A stretch of DNA of 64,000 nucleotides from Anaerostipes sp. MSJ-23 (GTDB lineage: Bacteria > Bacillota > Clostridia > Lachnospirales > Lachnospiraceae), in NCBI RefSeq assembly GCF_018918155.1, contig NZ_JAHLPY010000009.1, forward strand, positions 1 through 64,000, in the 5' to 3' direction. The translations under genes and the position numbers were made by a program. Under the pieces are notes generated by a model, which saw nothing but the letters and a program-made list of their open reading frames with translations, ran no database searches and was not told the DNA's origin. Below are positions 55,573 through 64,000 of this stretch, piece by piece; the stretch's first letter is position 1, and each line of letters begins with the position of its first letter.

Positions 55573-55947
55573 ATGAAAAAACAAGTCTTATTATATAATA
55601 TCAAAGATAAAAAACGTGCACTAAATATCCGTAAAGTTTTGATGCCATTAAAAGTCCCTGTCAAAATGATATCTTCCAAAGATTTTGCACACCCTATTGG
55701 ATACCTTGCTGGACAAAAAGAATATCAACCATCCAGCCAATCCCCATCCGATTGTCAATTTGATGAAGAGATGATGGTTATGGCAGGCTTTACCAGCTAT
55801 GACATTGATCAGGTGATTCGTGGATTCCATAAAAAAAGAATTAAGGGAATTCCATTAAAAGCAATCTTAACACCACATAATCAAGATTGGAATTCCTACC
55901 AGCTCTATCAAAATTTAAAAGAAGAACATAAAAAAATGACACAATAA
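55573..55947 (+). CDS. DUF3783 family protein
   Basis: The 124-residue protein resembles the DUF3783 family: an N-terminal strand KQVLLYNIKDKKRALNI, a central EEMMVMAGFTSYDIDQVI segment, and IPLKAILTPHNQDWN near residue 95. The last 20 residues are a charged helix. The function is unknown. It lies 18 nt after mutS2 with AGAAAGGA before its ATG, so it is co-transcribed. A hairpin at 55964-55990 ends the unit. Confidence 0.8.
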   Translation: MKKQVLLYNIKDKKRALNIRKVLMPLKVPVKMISSKDFAHPIGYLAGQKEYQPSSQSPSDCQFDEEMMVMAGFTSYDIDQVIRGFHKKRIKGIPLKAILTPHNQDWNSYQLYQNLKEEHKKMTQ

Positions 55948-55963
55948 ATGTGTAGAAATACAA

Positions 55964-55990
55964 AACAGCAGATGATGGGCATCTGCTGTT
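55964..55990 (+). terminator. Terminator after mutS2-DUF3783
   Basis: AACAGCAGATG (55964-55974) pairs perfectly with CATCTGCTGTT (55980-55990) around ATGGG. A short TTTG run follows. It also faces the convergent pilus operon, which ends at 56104. Confidence 0.7.
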
Positions 55991-56103
55991 TGTTCGTTGT
56001 AAGGGGTAATATAAAAAAGTTCTTACTAAAACTTTTTTTATGATCATACTATAGCACCAATAGCGTGACTGAATCGTGACTCATTCCAAAACTAACAATA
56101 TTT

Positions 56104-56697
56104 TTATTGTTGTATCCATTTGCAACGAATAGCCATACGATTTTTTCCTCCATAGGTACAGGTAAATAATGTCATATCCCACTCACCTTTTTTCTTCATG
56201 GCTTTTACATCTGTTCCTGGAATCACTTCCATGTCTATAATTCGATACCAAAAAATATTACCATCCATATCCGTAAACTTAATCTTATTTCCGATATTCA
56301 ATGTCTTCAAACGACTAAAATGTGCACGAAAATTATGACCTGCAATAATAATATTCTTCTTATATACGCTTCCACGATAACGGCATGGTGCAATCTTTAA
56401 TCCAGCATAACTCCACTTGCTTAATACTGGAAGTTTTAACTTTAAATCCGGTACATAAAGCACTCCAATATAGTCTCTTCCATTGATTGTTTTTACTGGC
56501 ATTTTCATATCTGGATAAAGTTTATATAATGGACTTATTTGTGCTTTTGGAATCTCTGATTCTAACTGATTTAGTACTTCACTGGAAAACTTTTTTGCTC
56601 GAGAATCTTCCCATCGATTATAAATGGTCAATACAAGTGCCGCTGATATCAACAACATTCCGATTACCATCCATATGGTTCCCTTTTTACTTTTCAT
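56104..56697 (-). CDS. Sortase, second in the pilus operon
   Basis: The 197-residue protein has one N-terminal membrane segment (residues 8-25) and a sortase barrel. Catalytic residues are His121 in IIAGHNFRAHFSRLK, Cys180 in TLFTCTYGG, and Arg187 in KNRMAIR. It lacks the C-terminal membrane helix of pilus class C sortases and looks closer to class B/D/E-type. It may anchor the finished pilus or the minor pilin to the wall. Its start overlaps the minor pilin gene by 11 bases, so the two are tightly coupled. Class assignment is uncertain. Confidence 0.85.
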   Translation of the reverse strand: MKSKKGTIWMVIGMLLISAALVLTIYNRWEDSRAKKFSSEVLNQLESEIPKAQISPLYKLYPDMKMPVKTINGRDYIGVLYVPDLKLKLPVLSKWSYAGLKIAPCRYRGSVYKKNIIIAGHNFRAHFSRLKTLNIGNKIKFTDMDGNIFWYRIIDMEVIPGTDVKAMKKKGEWDMTLFTCTYGGKNRMAIRCKWIQQ

Positions 56698-57703
56698 CTT
56701 CGCTATCTCTCCGTCTTACCATTCCAATCAAAATACATAAAATTCCGCTGACTGTAAGAACCGGTACCGGCCACCATAACTGTCCTGTCTGCGGCAATTT
56801 TTTTCTCGTCGTATTCTGACGTTTATACTCTGCCGTTGTACGGGCTGTTGTTGTTTTTATTCCCCTTGATGTCGTTGTTATTGTATTCGTAGACGTTGTC
56901 GGCTTATTTATGTGTTGGTTTTTATAAGTATTAGTTATGATAAAAGACGTCCCTTCTTTTGCAACACTGACCGTATAAGCTCCTCTGACTTCTTCTGTCA
57001 CTTCCCATTCATTCTTTTCGGAAAGATCTTTCCATGTATGCTGCCAATTATTTTTTTCATTTAATGTAACTTCATCATAGATTTCCCCATCTTTTAAAAG
57101 CTGTACAACAATTGTTTTGGGACGATTTTTTCCATGGCCTTCATCTTTCCATATCTTTGTCACTTGATAATCGCTTTTCTTTTCTATCTCTGGTTTTTTT
57201 TCATATTTTGGAACTGCTTTGATTGTATATGTAATTTGACCATTTTCATCTCTTGCCGGAATCTCTGCAAAAAATGGCATTGCTGTATAAATATTACCTT
57301 TTTTCTTATGTTCTTCTCCGATCACTAAATACAAACCCCGTTTCAAGTCAGAAAATGTTAAATTTCCCTGTTTATCGGTTGTTCCGTGACAATAGGAAGC
57401 AAGTTGATCTCTGCAAACATAAGCAGCCAAAGTTTCTGCAGCGTCTCTCATAGCATCTTTATCTTTCCCATTCAATTCTACTTGATACTTGGAAAACTCA
57501 TCTGTTGTAATATAACTTCCGTTACCTGAAATATCTGCAACTCTATAAACACGAAATGTTGTATCCGAACATATGTAAGAAATTTGCAAATTTCCTGTTT
57601 TCTCTTGTGATATTTCTTGTGCAAATATATGAACCGGCATACTTACACAAACAATCAAAAATAGAATTATCATACTTTGTATTTTTTTCATTACATTCTC
57701 CAT
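56687..57703 (-). CDS. Minor pilin with Cna_B-like domain and LPQTG anchor
   Basis: The 338-residue protein has a signal peptide (cleavage probably after HIFAQ), an N-terminal pilin domain, and a Cna_B-like domain around residues 175-255 (YQVTKIWKDEGHGKNRPKT, VTEEVRGAYTVSV). A Thr-rich linker with TTTARTTA precedes the LPQTG motif, membrane helix and a charged tail RRRDSEDEK. It is probably the pilus base or an accessory pilin. The annotated start at 57703 lies 3 nt after the sortase stop; ATG at 57691, with GGAG upstream, is an equal alternative. Confidence 0.85.
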   Translation of the reverse strand: MENVMKKIQSMIILFLIVCVSMPVHIFAQEISQEKTGNLQISYICSDTTFRVYRVADISGNGSYITTDEFSKYQVELNGKDKDAMRDAAETLAAYVCRDQLASYCHGTTDKQGNLTFSDLKRGLYLVIGEEHKKKGNIYTAMPFFAEIPARDENGQITYTIKAVPKYEKKPEIEKKSDYQVTKIWKDEGHGKNRPKTIVVQLLKDGEIYDEVTLNEKNNWQHTWKDLSEKNEWEVTEEVRGAYTVSVAKEGTSFIITNTYKNQHINKPTTSTNTITTTSRGIKTTTARTTAEYKRQNTTRKKLPQTGQLWWPVPVLTVSGILCILIGMVRRRDSEDEK

Positions 57704-57706
57704 TTT

Positions 57707-58543
57707 TTAATCACCTTTTCCTCTTCGACTTTTCCTTGTTCGGATAAAAACTCCAATAATCAACAGAATACATACCGGAACTCCCATTGCAGTCGCCACT
57801 AAAAATGGATCAATCTGCAAAGCATCAGAAGCACCAACGTCTCTTGCGTTCACATTTGCAATTCTATGCCCACGAACTAACAGTCTGTGTGAATTCACTC
57901 CATACGGCGTACAGGTTACAAGGGTACACAAATCTTTCCCTTGTTCTATATCCAGATACTCCATATTGTCTGGCTTTACAATACGGATCTGATCAACCTG
58001 ATAAGTCAGAGTCTTATCTAATACTTGAAGCATAAATATATCCCCTTCTTCCATCTGATCCAGATTCGTAAATAATTTTGCAGATGGCAATCCACGATGT
58101 CCTGACAAAACACAATGGGTATTTTTCCCACCCGTTGGAAGAGAAGACCCTGCAATATGTCCGATTGCAATCTGAAGTACCCCTTCATCAACTCCATGAT
58201 AAATAGGAAGAGATACTTTGATCTTTGGAATCTCAATATAACCAATAATGCCATTCTTTCCGACATCCAAAAGTTTGTTATATACTTTCCAATCTTTTTT
58301 TGTCAGATGCCATCGATCTGGCTTTGTAATCAAAGTTTTATTATATTCCTGAGCTTCCTTCCATAGGCGCTGATAATCTTCCTTATCCAGTTTTTGCACT
58401 GCATCCACATAATTAGCAACGGCTCTTGTTTGGTAGAATGAATTCCAATAATCGCTCACCGTTGGATACAGCAATAAGCAAAGACCTACCACAAGAAACA
58501 AAATCACGATGATGGTTGATAAATGTTTTCTTATAAATTTCAT
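57707..58543 (-). CDS. Class C sortase (pilin polymerase)
   Basis: The 278-residue protein has N- and C-terminal membrane helices (residues 8-27 and 250-268), as pilus class C sortases do. Catalytic His149 is in VLSGHRGLPSAKLF, Cys211 in TLVTCTPYGVNSHR, and Arg220 follows. The segment KPDRW near 75 occupies the place of the lid motif. It should link pilin subunits through their LPXTG Thr and a pilin Lys. It lies directly between the backbone and minor pilin genes. Confidence 0.93.
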   Translation of the reverse strand: MKFIRKHLSTIIVILFLVVGLCLLLYPTVSDYWNSFYQTRAVANYVDAVQKLDKEDYQRLWKEAQEYNKTLITKPDRWHLTKKDWKVYNKLLDVGKNGIIGYIEIPKIKVSLPIYHGVDEGVLQIAIGHIAGSSLPTGGKNTHCVLSGHRGLPSAKLFTNLDQMEEGDIFMLQVLDKTLTYQVDQIRIVKPDNMEYLDIEQGKDLCTLVTCTPYGVNSHRLLVRGHRIANVNARDVGASDALQIDPFLVATAMGVPVCILLIIGVFIRTRKSRRGKGD

Positions 58544-58633
58544 AAGACTCTCCTTGCTGCTGTATTAGGGATTCCTACCAGGAGGAATTAGCATTTCCTC
58601 CCGAATATTTTCTCCCTTTTGAAAAATTTCTTT

Positions 58634-60151
58634 TTATTTTCTTGTACTCATACGTCTTTTTGTAATCAAAATAATTGCTGCACCAATAACAAAGATTGCG
58701 CCAACAACATAAAAGATTTTCGTACCAATTCCACCAGTTTCAGGCAATAAGGCGCCAGAGCCATTGATAACTTTTGTTGTGATAGATCCATTTTTTATAT
58801 CTGTCTCAAATACACGATCAACACTTCCTCCACCAAGGTTAGTTCCTTTCAAAGTAAGTAATTTTGGATCATCTGAAGATACATCATGTGTTGCCGTAAT
58901 TTCAAAATAAATATCATCAATTGAATTATATCCATCTGGAGTCTGTGTCTCTTTTAATCGATATTGCCCATCATCCAAACCTTTAAAAGTAAAAGTTGTG
59001 GTTGTTGAATCGTTTACCTCTACATACTCTCCAACGCTTTTCCATGTATCTTCAGCACTTCCTTCACCTTTTATTTTTTTCTCCAAAGTAAATTTAGCAC
59101 CTTTTAATGGTTTGTTATTTTGATCTACTTTATTAATCACAGTTTCATATGTAAAAGCGATAACTTTATCTACTGGAGTCTTACCAGTTTCTGGTTTTTT
59201 ATCTGAATCTTGATTTGGATTATTAGAAAATTCTAGATACATTTCATTTGGATTTCCTGCTTCTCCAATTTTCGCCTTATCATTTAATAGAGATTTATAA
59301 TCTACTTTAATCATACTATTATTTTGGACTTGCGGAATATTTTTTAAATCATCAAATACAATATCAAAAGTATCGTTATCATCAGTATTGGTAACAACTT
59401 CATATCCACTTGTAATCAATTGATCATCTACATATACTTTTACTGATTGGCTATCAAATGTTAACCCTTCTGATTCTTTATCATGAAAAACAAAACGATA
59501 TTTTCCTGCATAGGATTTCATATTATCTGCTACTCGTCCTTCTAACTGAAATGAAATTTTATCTCCAATATCGTAATCTGCAGAATCCTGCCAATCCGTT
59601 GTATTTCCCGTTGTATCATTGTGATCTTTGATTTTTTTCTTTGAGTTAGGAATAGATGCTTTAGGTTGTACATTAATATCCTTTACCACACGGAAAATAT
59701 ATTCTGTATAGGCATCATTTTGTTCTGTTAATGTATCATTTGCATCTTTGATCATATAATAACCTGCTGGCACTGTTGCCGATCCACCGCCTGTAATTGT
59801 CGCATAAGGTTTTGTCATATCAACATATTTATTAATTGCCTTACGTTTTTCAGCATCAGTTTTTGTAGATACATTTTGAATTTCCTGCAAAATATCATTT
59901 GATACTTTATCGCCTTCTTTTCCACCTTTCCCATTTTGTCCCCATTTAATTTCTCCAAGAACACCGCTATCACTTACCGTACCAGTAAATACCTGATAAA
60001 TCTCATAAGTATGACCAGTAGTACCAGATCCATCCATTTTAATTGTAAAATTAGCTGCCGAAACCTTTCTTGATGGTGCTATGACTATCGTCATTGCAAC
60101 TGCTAGTACCATGGTCAGCATGATACCAAGTATCTTTTTCATCTGTTTCAT
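58634..60151 (-). CDS. Backbone pilin with LPETG anchor
   Basis: I start at 60151 (MKQMKKILGIMLT), because AGGAGG lies at good distance from it and too near the first ATG. The 505-residue protein has a signal peptide ending SAA, an N-terminal pilin domain, and a VQPKASIPN motif near 164 whose Lys is the likely polymerisation site. A middle Ig-like domain and a Cna_B domain follow (INKVDQNNKPLKGAKFTLEK, E-box LKETQTPDGY). It ends LLPETGG, a membrane helix and KRRMSTRK. It should form the pilus shaft with the adjacent class C sortase. Confidence 0.92.
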   Translation of the reverse strand: MKQMKKILGIMLTMVLAVAMTIVIAPSRKVSAANFTIKMDGSGTTGHTYEIYQVFTGTVSDSGVLGEIKWGQNGKGGKEGDKVSNDILQEIQNVSTKTDAEKRKAINKYVDMTKPYATITGGGSATVPAGYYMIKDANDTLTEQNDAYTEYIFRVVKDINVQPKASIPNSKKKIKDHNDTTGNTTDWQDSADYDIGDKISFQLEGRVADNMKSYAGKYRFVFHDKESEGLTFDSQSVKVYVDDQLITSGYEVVTNTDDNDTFDIVFDDLKNIPQVQNNSMIKVDYKSLLNDKAKIGEAGNPNEMYLEFSNNPNQDSDKKPETGKTPVDKVIAFTYETVINKVDQNNKPLKGAKFTLEKKIKGEGSAEDTWKSVGEYVEVNDSTTTTFTFKGLDDGQYRLKETQTPDGYNSIDDIYFEITATHDVSSDDPKLLTLKGTNLGGGSVDRVFETDIKNGSITTKVINGSGALLPETGGIGTKIFYVVGAIFVIGAAIILITKRRMSTRK

Positions 60152-60218
60152 AAACATTCCTCCTTGTGTGTTTAAAATTAAAATTTACATTTATGAAAAT
60201 CAAGTTTTTAATAGGGCT

Positions 60219-63200
60219 TTAATCCTCCCTCATTCCCTGATATTTCCTTTTATAAAATATGACTATAAAAGCCGCTGCTATAAACAAAACTCCTGCTGCA
60301 ATATACCATTTAGTTCCCGAACCTCCTGTCTCCGGCAAAACATAAGATGCTACTTTGTTTGTAATCGAAATCTCACCACTTGAAATTCCATCATTATTAA
60401 CATACGTTACTTGAATTCCAGATGCGACATCTACTTCCTCAACTGTATAGAAATATGGTTTTCCTTCCGCATCCTTCTTATCAAGATTATCCCAAGAAGC
60501 AGTCCATTGATTACTACTATTTAACTCTTTTACATCTCCAACTTTTTCTTTATTTCCAACTGGCGTATAACTAGAAGCTGTTGCTGATTTAATTGTAGGA
60601 TTTTCAAAATAATCTCCTGATGTACAAGTGATAGTAACTGTTGTATCTTTCGTTACCGACGGAATTACATACGTCATTTCTGCTTTTCCATCAGAATTTG
60701 CACTTTCCTTTTTCCCATCATATTCAACAGTATATTTCTGATTCCATGCTGGCACTATAATTGTTGCCGAACTATTCTTATTAACTATCGTTGAAGTACT
60801 TTTAAAGAGACTACCATTCCCTTTTACATTGACCGTTAATGTATAACCATCCACTTTTGTTTTTTGCCGATATAATTGTACTTTTACATTTTTTTCTGTT
60901 GGTGATGTTGTTTTTCCCTCTTGATCTACCCAAAATTTCTTCACACTAACCTTTGTATAATCATTTGGTACATAAAGGCTTCCACCATCTGCTCCAAAGA
61001 AAAGGATTTTTGATTGATCAATTCCAGAACTTGAGGCCTGCGCTTTATTAAACGCTTCATTATTTTCTAAAATTTTTCCATTTTCCTTTGCCTTAAAAAT
61101 AAAATAATACGGCTGTTCTGCTTTAGAATAACCGCTTGGCGGCATCGTTTCTGTCATACGATACAAACGATAAGGCTCTAGCGCATCTTCTCCATCATGT
61201 TCTGCATTTAATTCTATTTGTCCATTACTATCTGTTACAAGTTGTTGTGCCTGTGTTTTCCATTTGCTTCCATCCCAATATTCCAACTGAAATTTAGCTC
61301 CTGGTAACAACTTTTTATTGTTTTCACTATCAACTTTATAAATTGTCAATTTTCCTTTTCGTACAATAGAAGAAGAAGTAATCTTCTCTAATTTTGCATC
61401 TGTTTTTTTCTCATATTCTCCGATCAAATTAACCATATTGCTTAGCTGTGGTTGATCATGATTTCCAGCATCTATCGTATAACGGTATACAAGCATACAC
61501 GACAATTCATCTGGTAGTTTCAATGTCATTTTATGACTGGTCTGATCATAAGACATCTGATAACGACTAGAATCTATCTCCTTTCCAAGATTATTTTGTT
61601 GTGATTCATCATAAAAATAAAGTTTTACATTAGTCAAATCTAAATAAGCATCAACTCCATTTGGAACACTCAATGTATCTGTCAATGTCAGAACATCTCC
61701 ATTTGGTAATAAATCTCTTCCGCCTGGATTAATTAGTACTTTGTACTCTACTACATTTGTTGCTTTTCCATCACTATCTTTTAACTGTTGTACAGATTTT
61801 TCTATATTATCTATCTGCCGATTCACAGTTGTATTTTGTTCTATATGGTTATTATTCCATTGTGCATTGTTAGAGTACACTTTATTATCTTTTGTCTTAT
61901 CCTGCCAATAAGGATCATTCTTCACTGATACAGCATAGGTAATAGAAATAATATTTCCATCCTCAGAATCGCCATTTAATTGTCCGCAGCTATTGTAGCC
62001 TTTTGCAATTTTCATCGTTATTTTCTGTCCATCTTGTGAATATGTTACTTTATTATTTCCATTAAAATTATAATTTCCCCATTGATCCGTACTCCAATAA
62101 TCATTTCCATAGAAATGTCCTTTAACAGAGTCTGCTACTAACGTTGCTCCATCTGGCAGCGTATCTGTAACTGTAATTTCTCCATCCTCATTTTTTTGTG
62201 TTCGAAGAAGAAGTCTGTAATATAAAATGCCCTCAGATGCATCATAATCTATCTTGGCACTTCCATCATGGTATGAAATATTATTGCCATCCTTAATACC
62301 GATCTGTTTGTCAAATACTTTTGGTCTTGTATAACTATGATCAGCAGTTACCGTATGGTTAGGAATAAAAGATTCATTTTTAAACTTCCATGTATCCCCA
62401 GTATTCATTGCCTCAATGTTTACAATCGTAGAATAATCTAATTGCATCTTTGTTCCTACAATATCTTTATGTCCATCTTTCGGTATAACATCCACAGTAA
62501 ATTTCTGAACTTTCGATGTAGTATCCGATGCTTGAATCTCTTTTCCATCCTTGTCATAATATTTTACTTGGAAGGAAACATAATCATTGTTATAGCCGCA
62601 CTCTGTATCTTTATCATTGATTTTTAACGTAATTTTGATTTTATCTTCGATCTGTTTCTGCAATTCAGATGCGATCGCATAATGACTGTTTTCTGTAGGA
62701 GTACTTGTACCTCCTTCGGTTGTTGCCTGTTTGATCGTATCTGTATACTGGAACGTTCCCATCGCACCATTTGGTAATGTAATAATTGATTGCCAATGAT
62801 AGTAATGTTTATCATTTTTTGTTTCTTCGCCATTCCATTGCTTTGAAAGATTCCATGAACGATGATTCACTCCAATTTCTTTTTCAGAATTATAGTCTTT
62901 CCCATCTTTTCCGATATTTGCTGTATTTTTTACATTACTATTTCCATCAGGTGCTTTTGTTTGGTATTCAATCGTGTACGTATCTTTTGATCCCTCTCCA
63001 AAGGTATAAGATAAATCTTTCTGATTTGCAGAGATCTTTCCAATTTCTTTGCCTGAACTATCTTTAATAATGGCATCTCCTACCATATCTTCCGGCAATG
63101 TATCAGTAAATTTATATCCACTAATATCTTTCTTCGATTGATTTACTGTAACTTTCCATTGAATTAGACCCGTATTTTGATCATAGTATCCATCTTTAAA

Positions 63201-64000
63201 AATCATCGATTTAGAAATTTCCACACTATTCCATGCCCAATCATTATGATTTCCGCTTTGTGCACCAGCACTGTTCGCAAGAGTACCTGCTCCATCTTTT
63301 CCTGTTGTCTCTGCTTCTGCTGTATAACTTACAACATACTGTTCTCCTGTTTTTAATGCCGGAAGATTGGAAATTTCAAATTTCTGTGCAGAATTTTCTG
63401 TCGTAATCGATGGTGTATATCCATTTACTTCTGTCTTATTTCCATTGGCATCTATTTTATAAATTTTAAAACTATCTTTATTATAAGTTCCAGTCGCATT
63501 TCCATTTTGGAATGCATCTTTAATCGTTACATTGCCTTCTGTACCATTTTTAGTAGAAACCGTTACTGAATATTCAATTGTTTTTCCATCTTCTTTCAAA
63601 GTTGCTGTTTTCTTCGTATTAATGTCATATTCTTCTTTTTGTTTTTTTACTGTAATACTTCCAGCATCTCCACCAAACTTAATTTTTCCATCTTCTCCAA
63701 CACCATCTCTTGAGAGAGTTCCTTCAAATTGAATTTCTCCACTGAATGCATCTCCATTAGCAAACTCTTTATTAAACCGAATTTCAATTAAGCCATTTGT
63801 ATCGATAATATAAGTACCAACATTTCGAATTCCTTGATAGACAATACCGGTTTCCTTCTTGCTGAGCTGAATACCACTTGGTAACTGATAATAGATTATT
63901 GTTTGATTATCTGGCACTTTTCCGGCAGGCAATTGATATTGTAAATTTAGACGAACCTGATCACCTTCCGTAAACTCTGTAGATTCCTTCCATTGTCCAT
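60219..64000 (-). CDS. Large LPETG-anchored adhesin/tip pilin, 5' end outside window
   Basis: The frame is open from the stop at 60219 through the window edge, at least 1259 codons, so the start is missing. The visible part has repeated beta-rich segments like collagen-binding adhesin domains (VSTKNGTEGNVTIKDAF, VTVNQSKKDISGYKFTDTLP). A Cna_B-like domain lies near 61320 on the map (LTIYKVDSENNKKLLPGAKF, E-box TETMPPSGY), and a second such segment is close to the C terminus. It ends SYVLPETGG, a membrane helix and KRKYQGMRED. As first gene in the pilus operon it is the likely tip adhesin. The host ligand is unknown. Confidence 0.9.
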   Translation of the reverse strand, partial: GQWKESTEFTEGDQVRLNLQYQLPAGKVPDNQTIIYYQLPSGIQLSKKETGIVYQGIRNVGTYIIDTNGLIEIRFNKEFANGDAFSGEIQFEGTLSRDGVGEDGKIKFGGDAGSITVKKQKEEYDINTKKTATLKEDGKTIEYSVTVSTKNGTEGNVTIKDAFQNGNATGTYNKDSFKIYKIDANGNKTEVNGYTPSITTENSAQKFEISNLPALKTGEQYVVSYTAEAETTGKDGAGTLANSAGAQSGNHNDWAWNSVEISKSMIFKDGYYDQNTGLIQWKVTVNQSKKDISGYKFTDTLPEDMVGDAIIKDSSGKEIGKISANQKDLSYTFGEGSKDTYTIEYQTKAPDGNSNVKNTANIGKDGKDYNSEKEIGVNHRSWNLSKQWNGEETKNDKHYYHWQSIITLPNGAMGTFQYTDTIKQATTEGGTSTPTENSHYAIASELQKQIEDKIKITLKINDKDTECGYNNDYVSFQVKYYDKDGKEIQASDTTSKVQKFTVDVIPKDGHKDIVGTKMQLDYSTIVNIEAMNTGDTWKFKNESFIPNHTVTADHSYTRPKVFDKQIGIKDGNNISYHDGSAKIDYDASEGILYYRLLLRTQKNEDGEITVTDTLPDGATLVADSVKGHFYGNDYWSTDQWGNYNFNGNNKVTYSQDGQKITMKIAKGYNSCGQLNGDSEDGNIISITYAVSVKNDPYWQDKTKDNKVYSNNAQWNNNHIEQNTTVNRQIDNIEKSVQQLKDSDGKATNVVEYKVLINPGGRDLLPNGDVLTLTDTLSVPNGVDAYLDLTNVKLYFYDESQQNNLGKEIDSSRYQMSYDQTSHKMTLKLPDELSCMLVYRYTIDAGNHDQPQLSNMVNLIGEYEKKTDAKLEKITSSSIVRKGKLTIYKVDSENNKKLLPGAKFQLEYWDGSKWKTQAQQLVTDSNGQIELNAEHDGEDALEPYRLYRMTETMPPSGYSKAEQPYYFIFKAKENGKILENNEAFNKAQASSSGIDQSKILFFGADGGSLYVPNDYTKVSVKKFWVDQEGKTTSPTEKNVKVQLYRQKTKVDGYTLTVNVKGNGSLFKSTSTIVNKNSSATIIVPAWNQKYTVEYDGKKESANSDGKAEMTYVIPSVTKDTTVTITCTSGDYFENPTIKSATASSYTPVGNKEKVGDVKELNSSNQWTASWDNLDKKDAEGKPYFYTVEEVDVASGIQVTYVNNDGISSGEISITNKVASYVLPETGGSGTKWYIAAGVLFIAAAFIVIFYKRKYQGMRED

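Noticed and set aside
56800-57000. CRISPR-like or tandem DNA repeats in the Thr-rich linkers
   Set aside because: The repetition is at the amino acid level and irregular. No constant repeat and spacer pattern exists.
58571-58588. ATTCCT/AGGAAT hairpin between backbone pilin and sortase as an attenuator
   Set aside because: The stem is only 6 bp and has no U-run on the coding strand, so it is too weak to report as a feature.

Overview
The window looks like a chromosomal segment of a low-GC Firmicute of the Clostridia, most likely Lachnospiraceae. The evidence is A/T-rich codon use, strong AGGAGG ribosome sites, a CIRCE heat-shock operator, DXP-independent vitamin B6 synthesis (pdxS/pdxT), Hcp and a sortase-dependent pilus locus. 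Genus cannot be fixed by reading alone. I see no rRNA, tRNA, CRISPR array, prophage or replication origin. All calls are from reading the sequence; no alignment or database search was run.

Layout. 1-2160: a decayed IS1380-type transposase, an orphan gene fragment and a small lipoprotein. 2255-8074: a tight minus-strand operon (nth, DEDDh exonuclease, a previously unlisted 30-residue membrane peptide, VanW-like protein, AIR-synthase C-domain protein, Lrp/AsnC regulator, aminotransferase, trmL) driven by a clear sigma-A promoter at 8104-8132. 8200-13600: three tandem Cof-type HAD phosphatases, a pyruvate-kinase-like protein without the C-terminal domain, a fourth HAD phosphatase and a membrane protein. 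13623-21360: a PTS alpha-glucoside locus with EIIBC, EIIA, two nearly identical GH4 6-phospho-alpha-glucosidases, two RpiR-type regulators, a YczE-family membrane protein and a relic of a second one. 21457-26685: an ABC-class ATPase, a LysR regulator divergent from a YczE-family protein, and an ABC exporter. 26661-29643: pdxT, pdxS and a divergent PdxR-type regulator. 29638-38903: GH13 glucosidase, polysaccharide deacetylase, adenine deaminase, a papain-like protein, a DUF1461-type membrane protein, a GDPD-like enzyme, a D-2-hydroxyacid dehydrogenase and an iron alcohol dehydrogenase. 39040-48361: TetR, LysR and MetY, an hsp20-dnaJ operon under CIRCE, hcp, an HxlR/GNAT pair, a broken PNPOx-like gene and a lactonase. 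48366-55947: rlmD, yhaM, ppk, mutS2 and a DUF3783 gene. 56104-64000: a pilus operon with an adhesin cut by the window edge, a backbone pilin, a class C sortase, a minor pilin and a second sortase.

How parts work together. In the sugar locus, the PTS EIIBC/EIIA pair would import and phosphorylate an alpha-glucoside and the GH4 enzymes would split the 6-phosphate. Two promoters there carry the same three-part site (TCACA-N5-TGTGA-N4-TCACA) at the same distance upstream of the -35, which points to a shared activator, plausibly one of the RpiR proteins. The two GH4 genes show a sharp boundary between a near-identical tract and a roughly 10% diverged tract, as expected from gene conversion. Other regulatory signals found by eye are a Pho-box-like array before ppk, a hairpin over the start of hsp20, AGTTACTAT repeats around the HxlR gene, and overlapping divergent pdx promoters.

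The most novel leads are the composite sugar operator, the conversion tract, the 30-residue peptide, the hsp20 start hairpin and the pilus island. I do not claim a wholly new defence or mobile system here.
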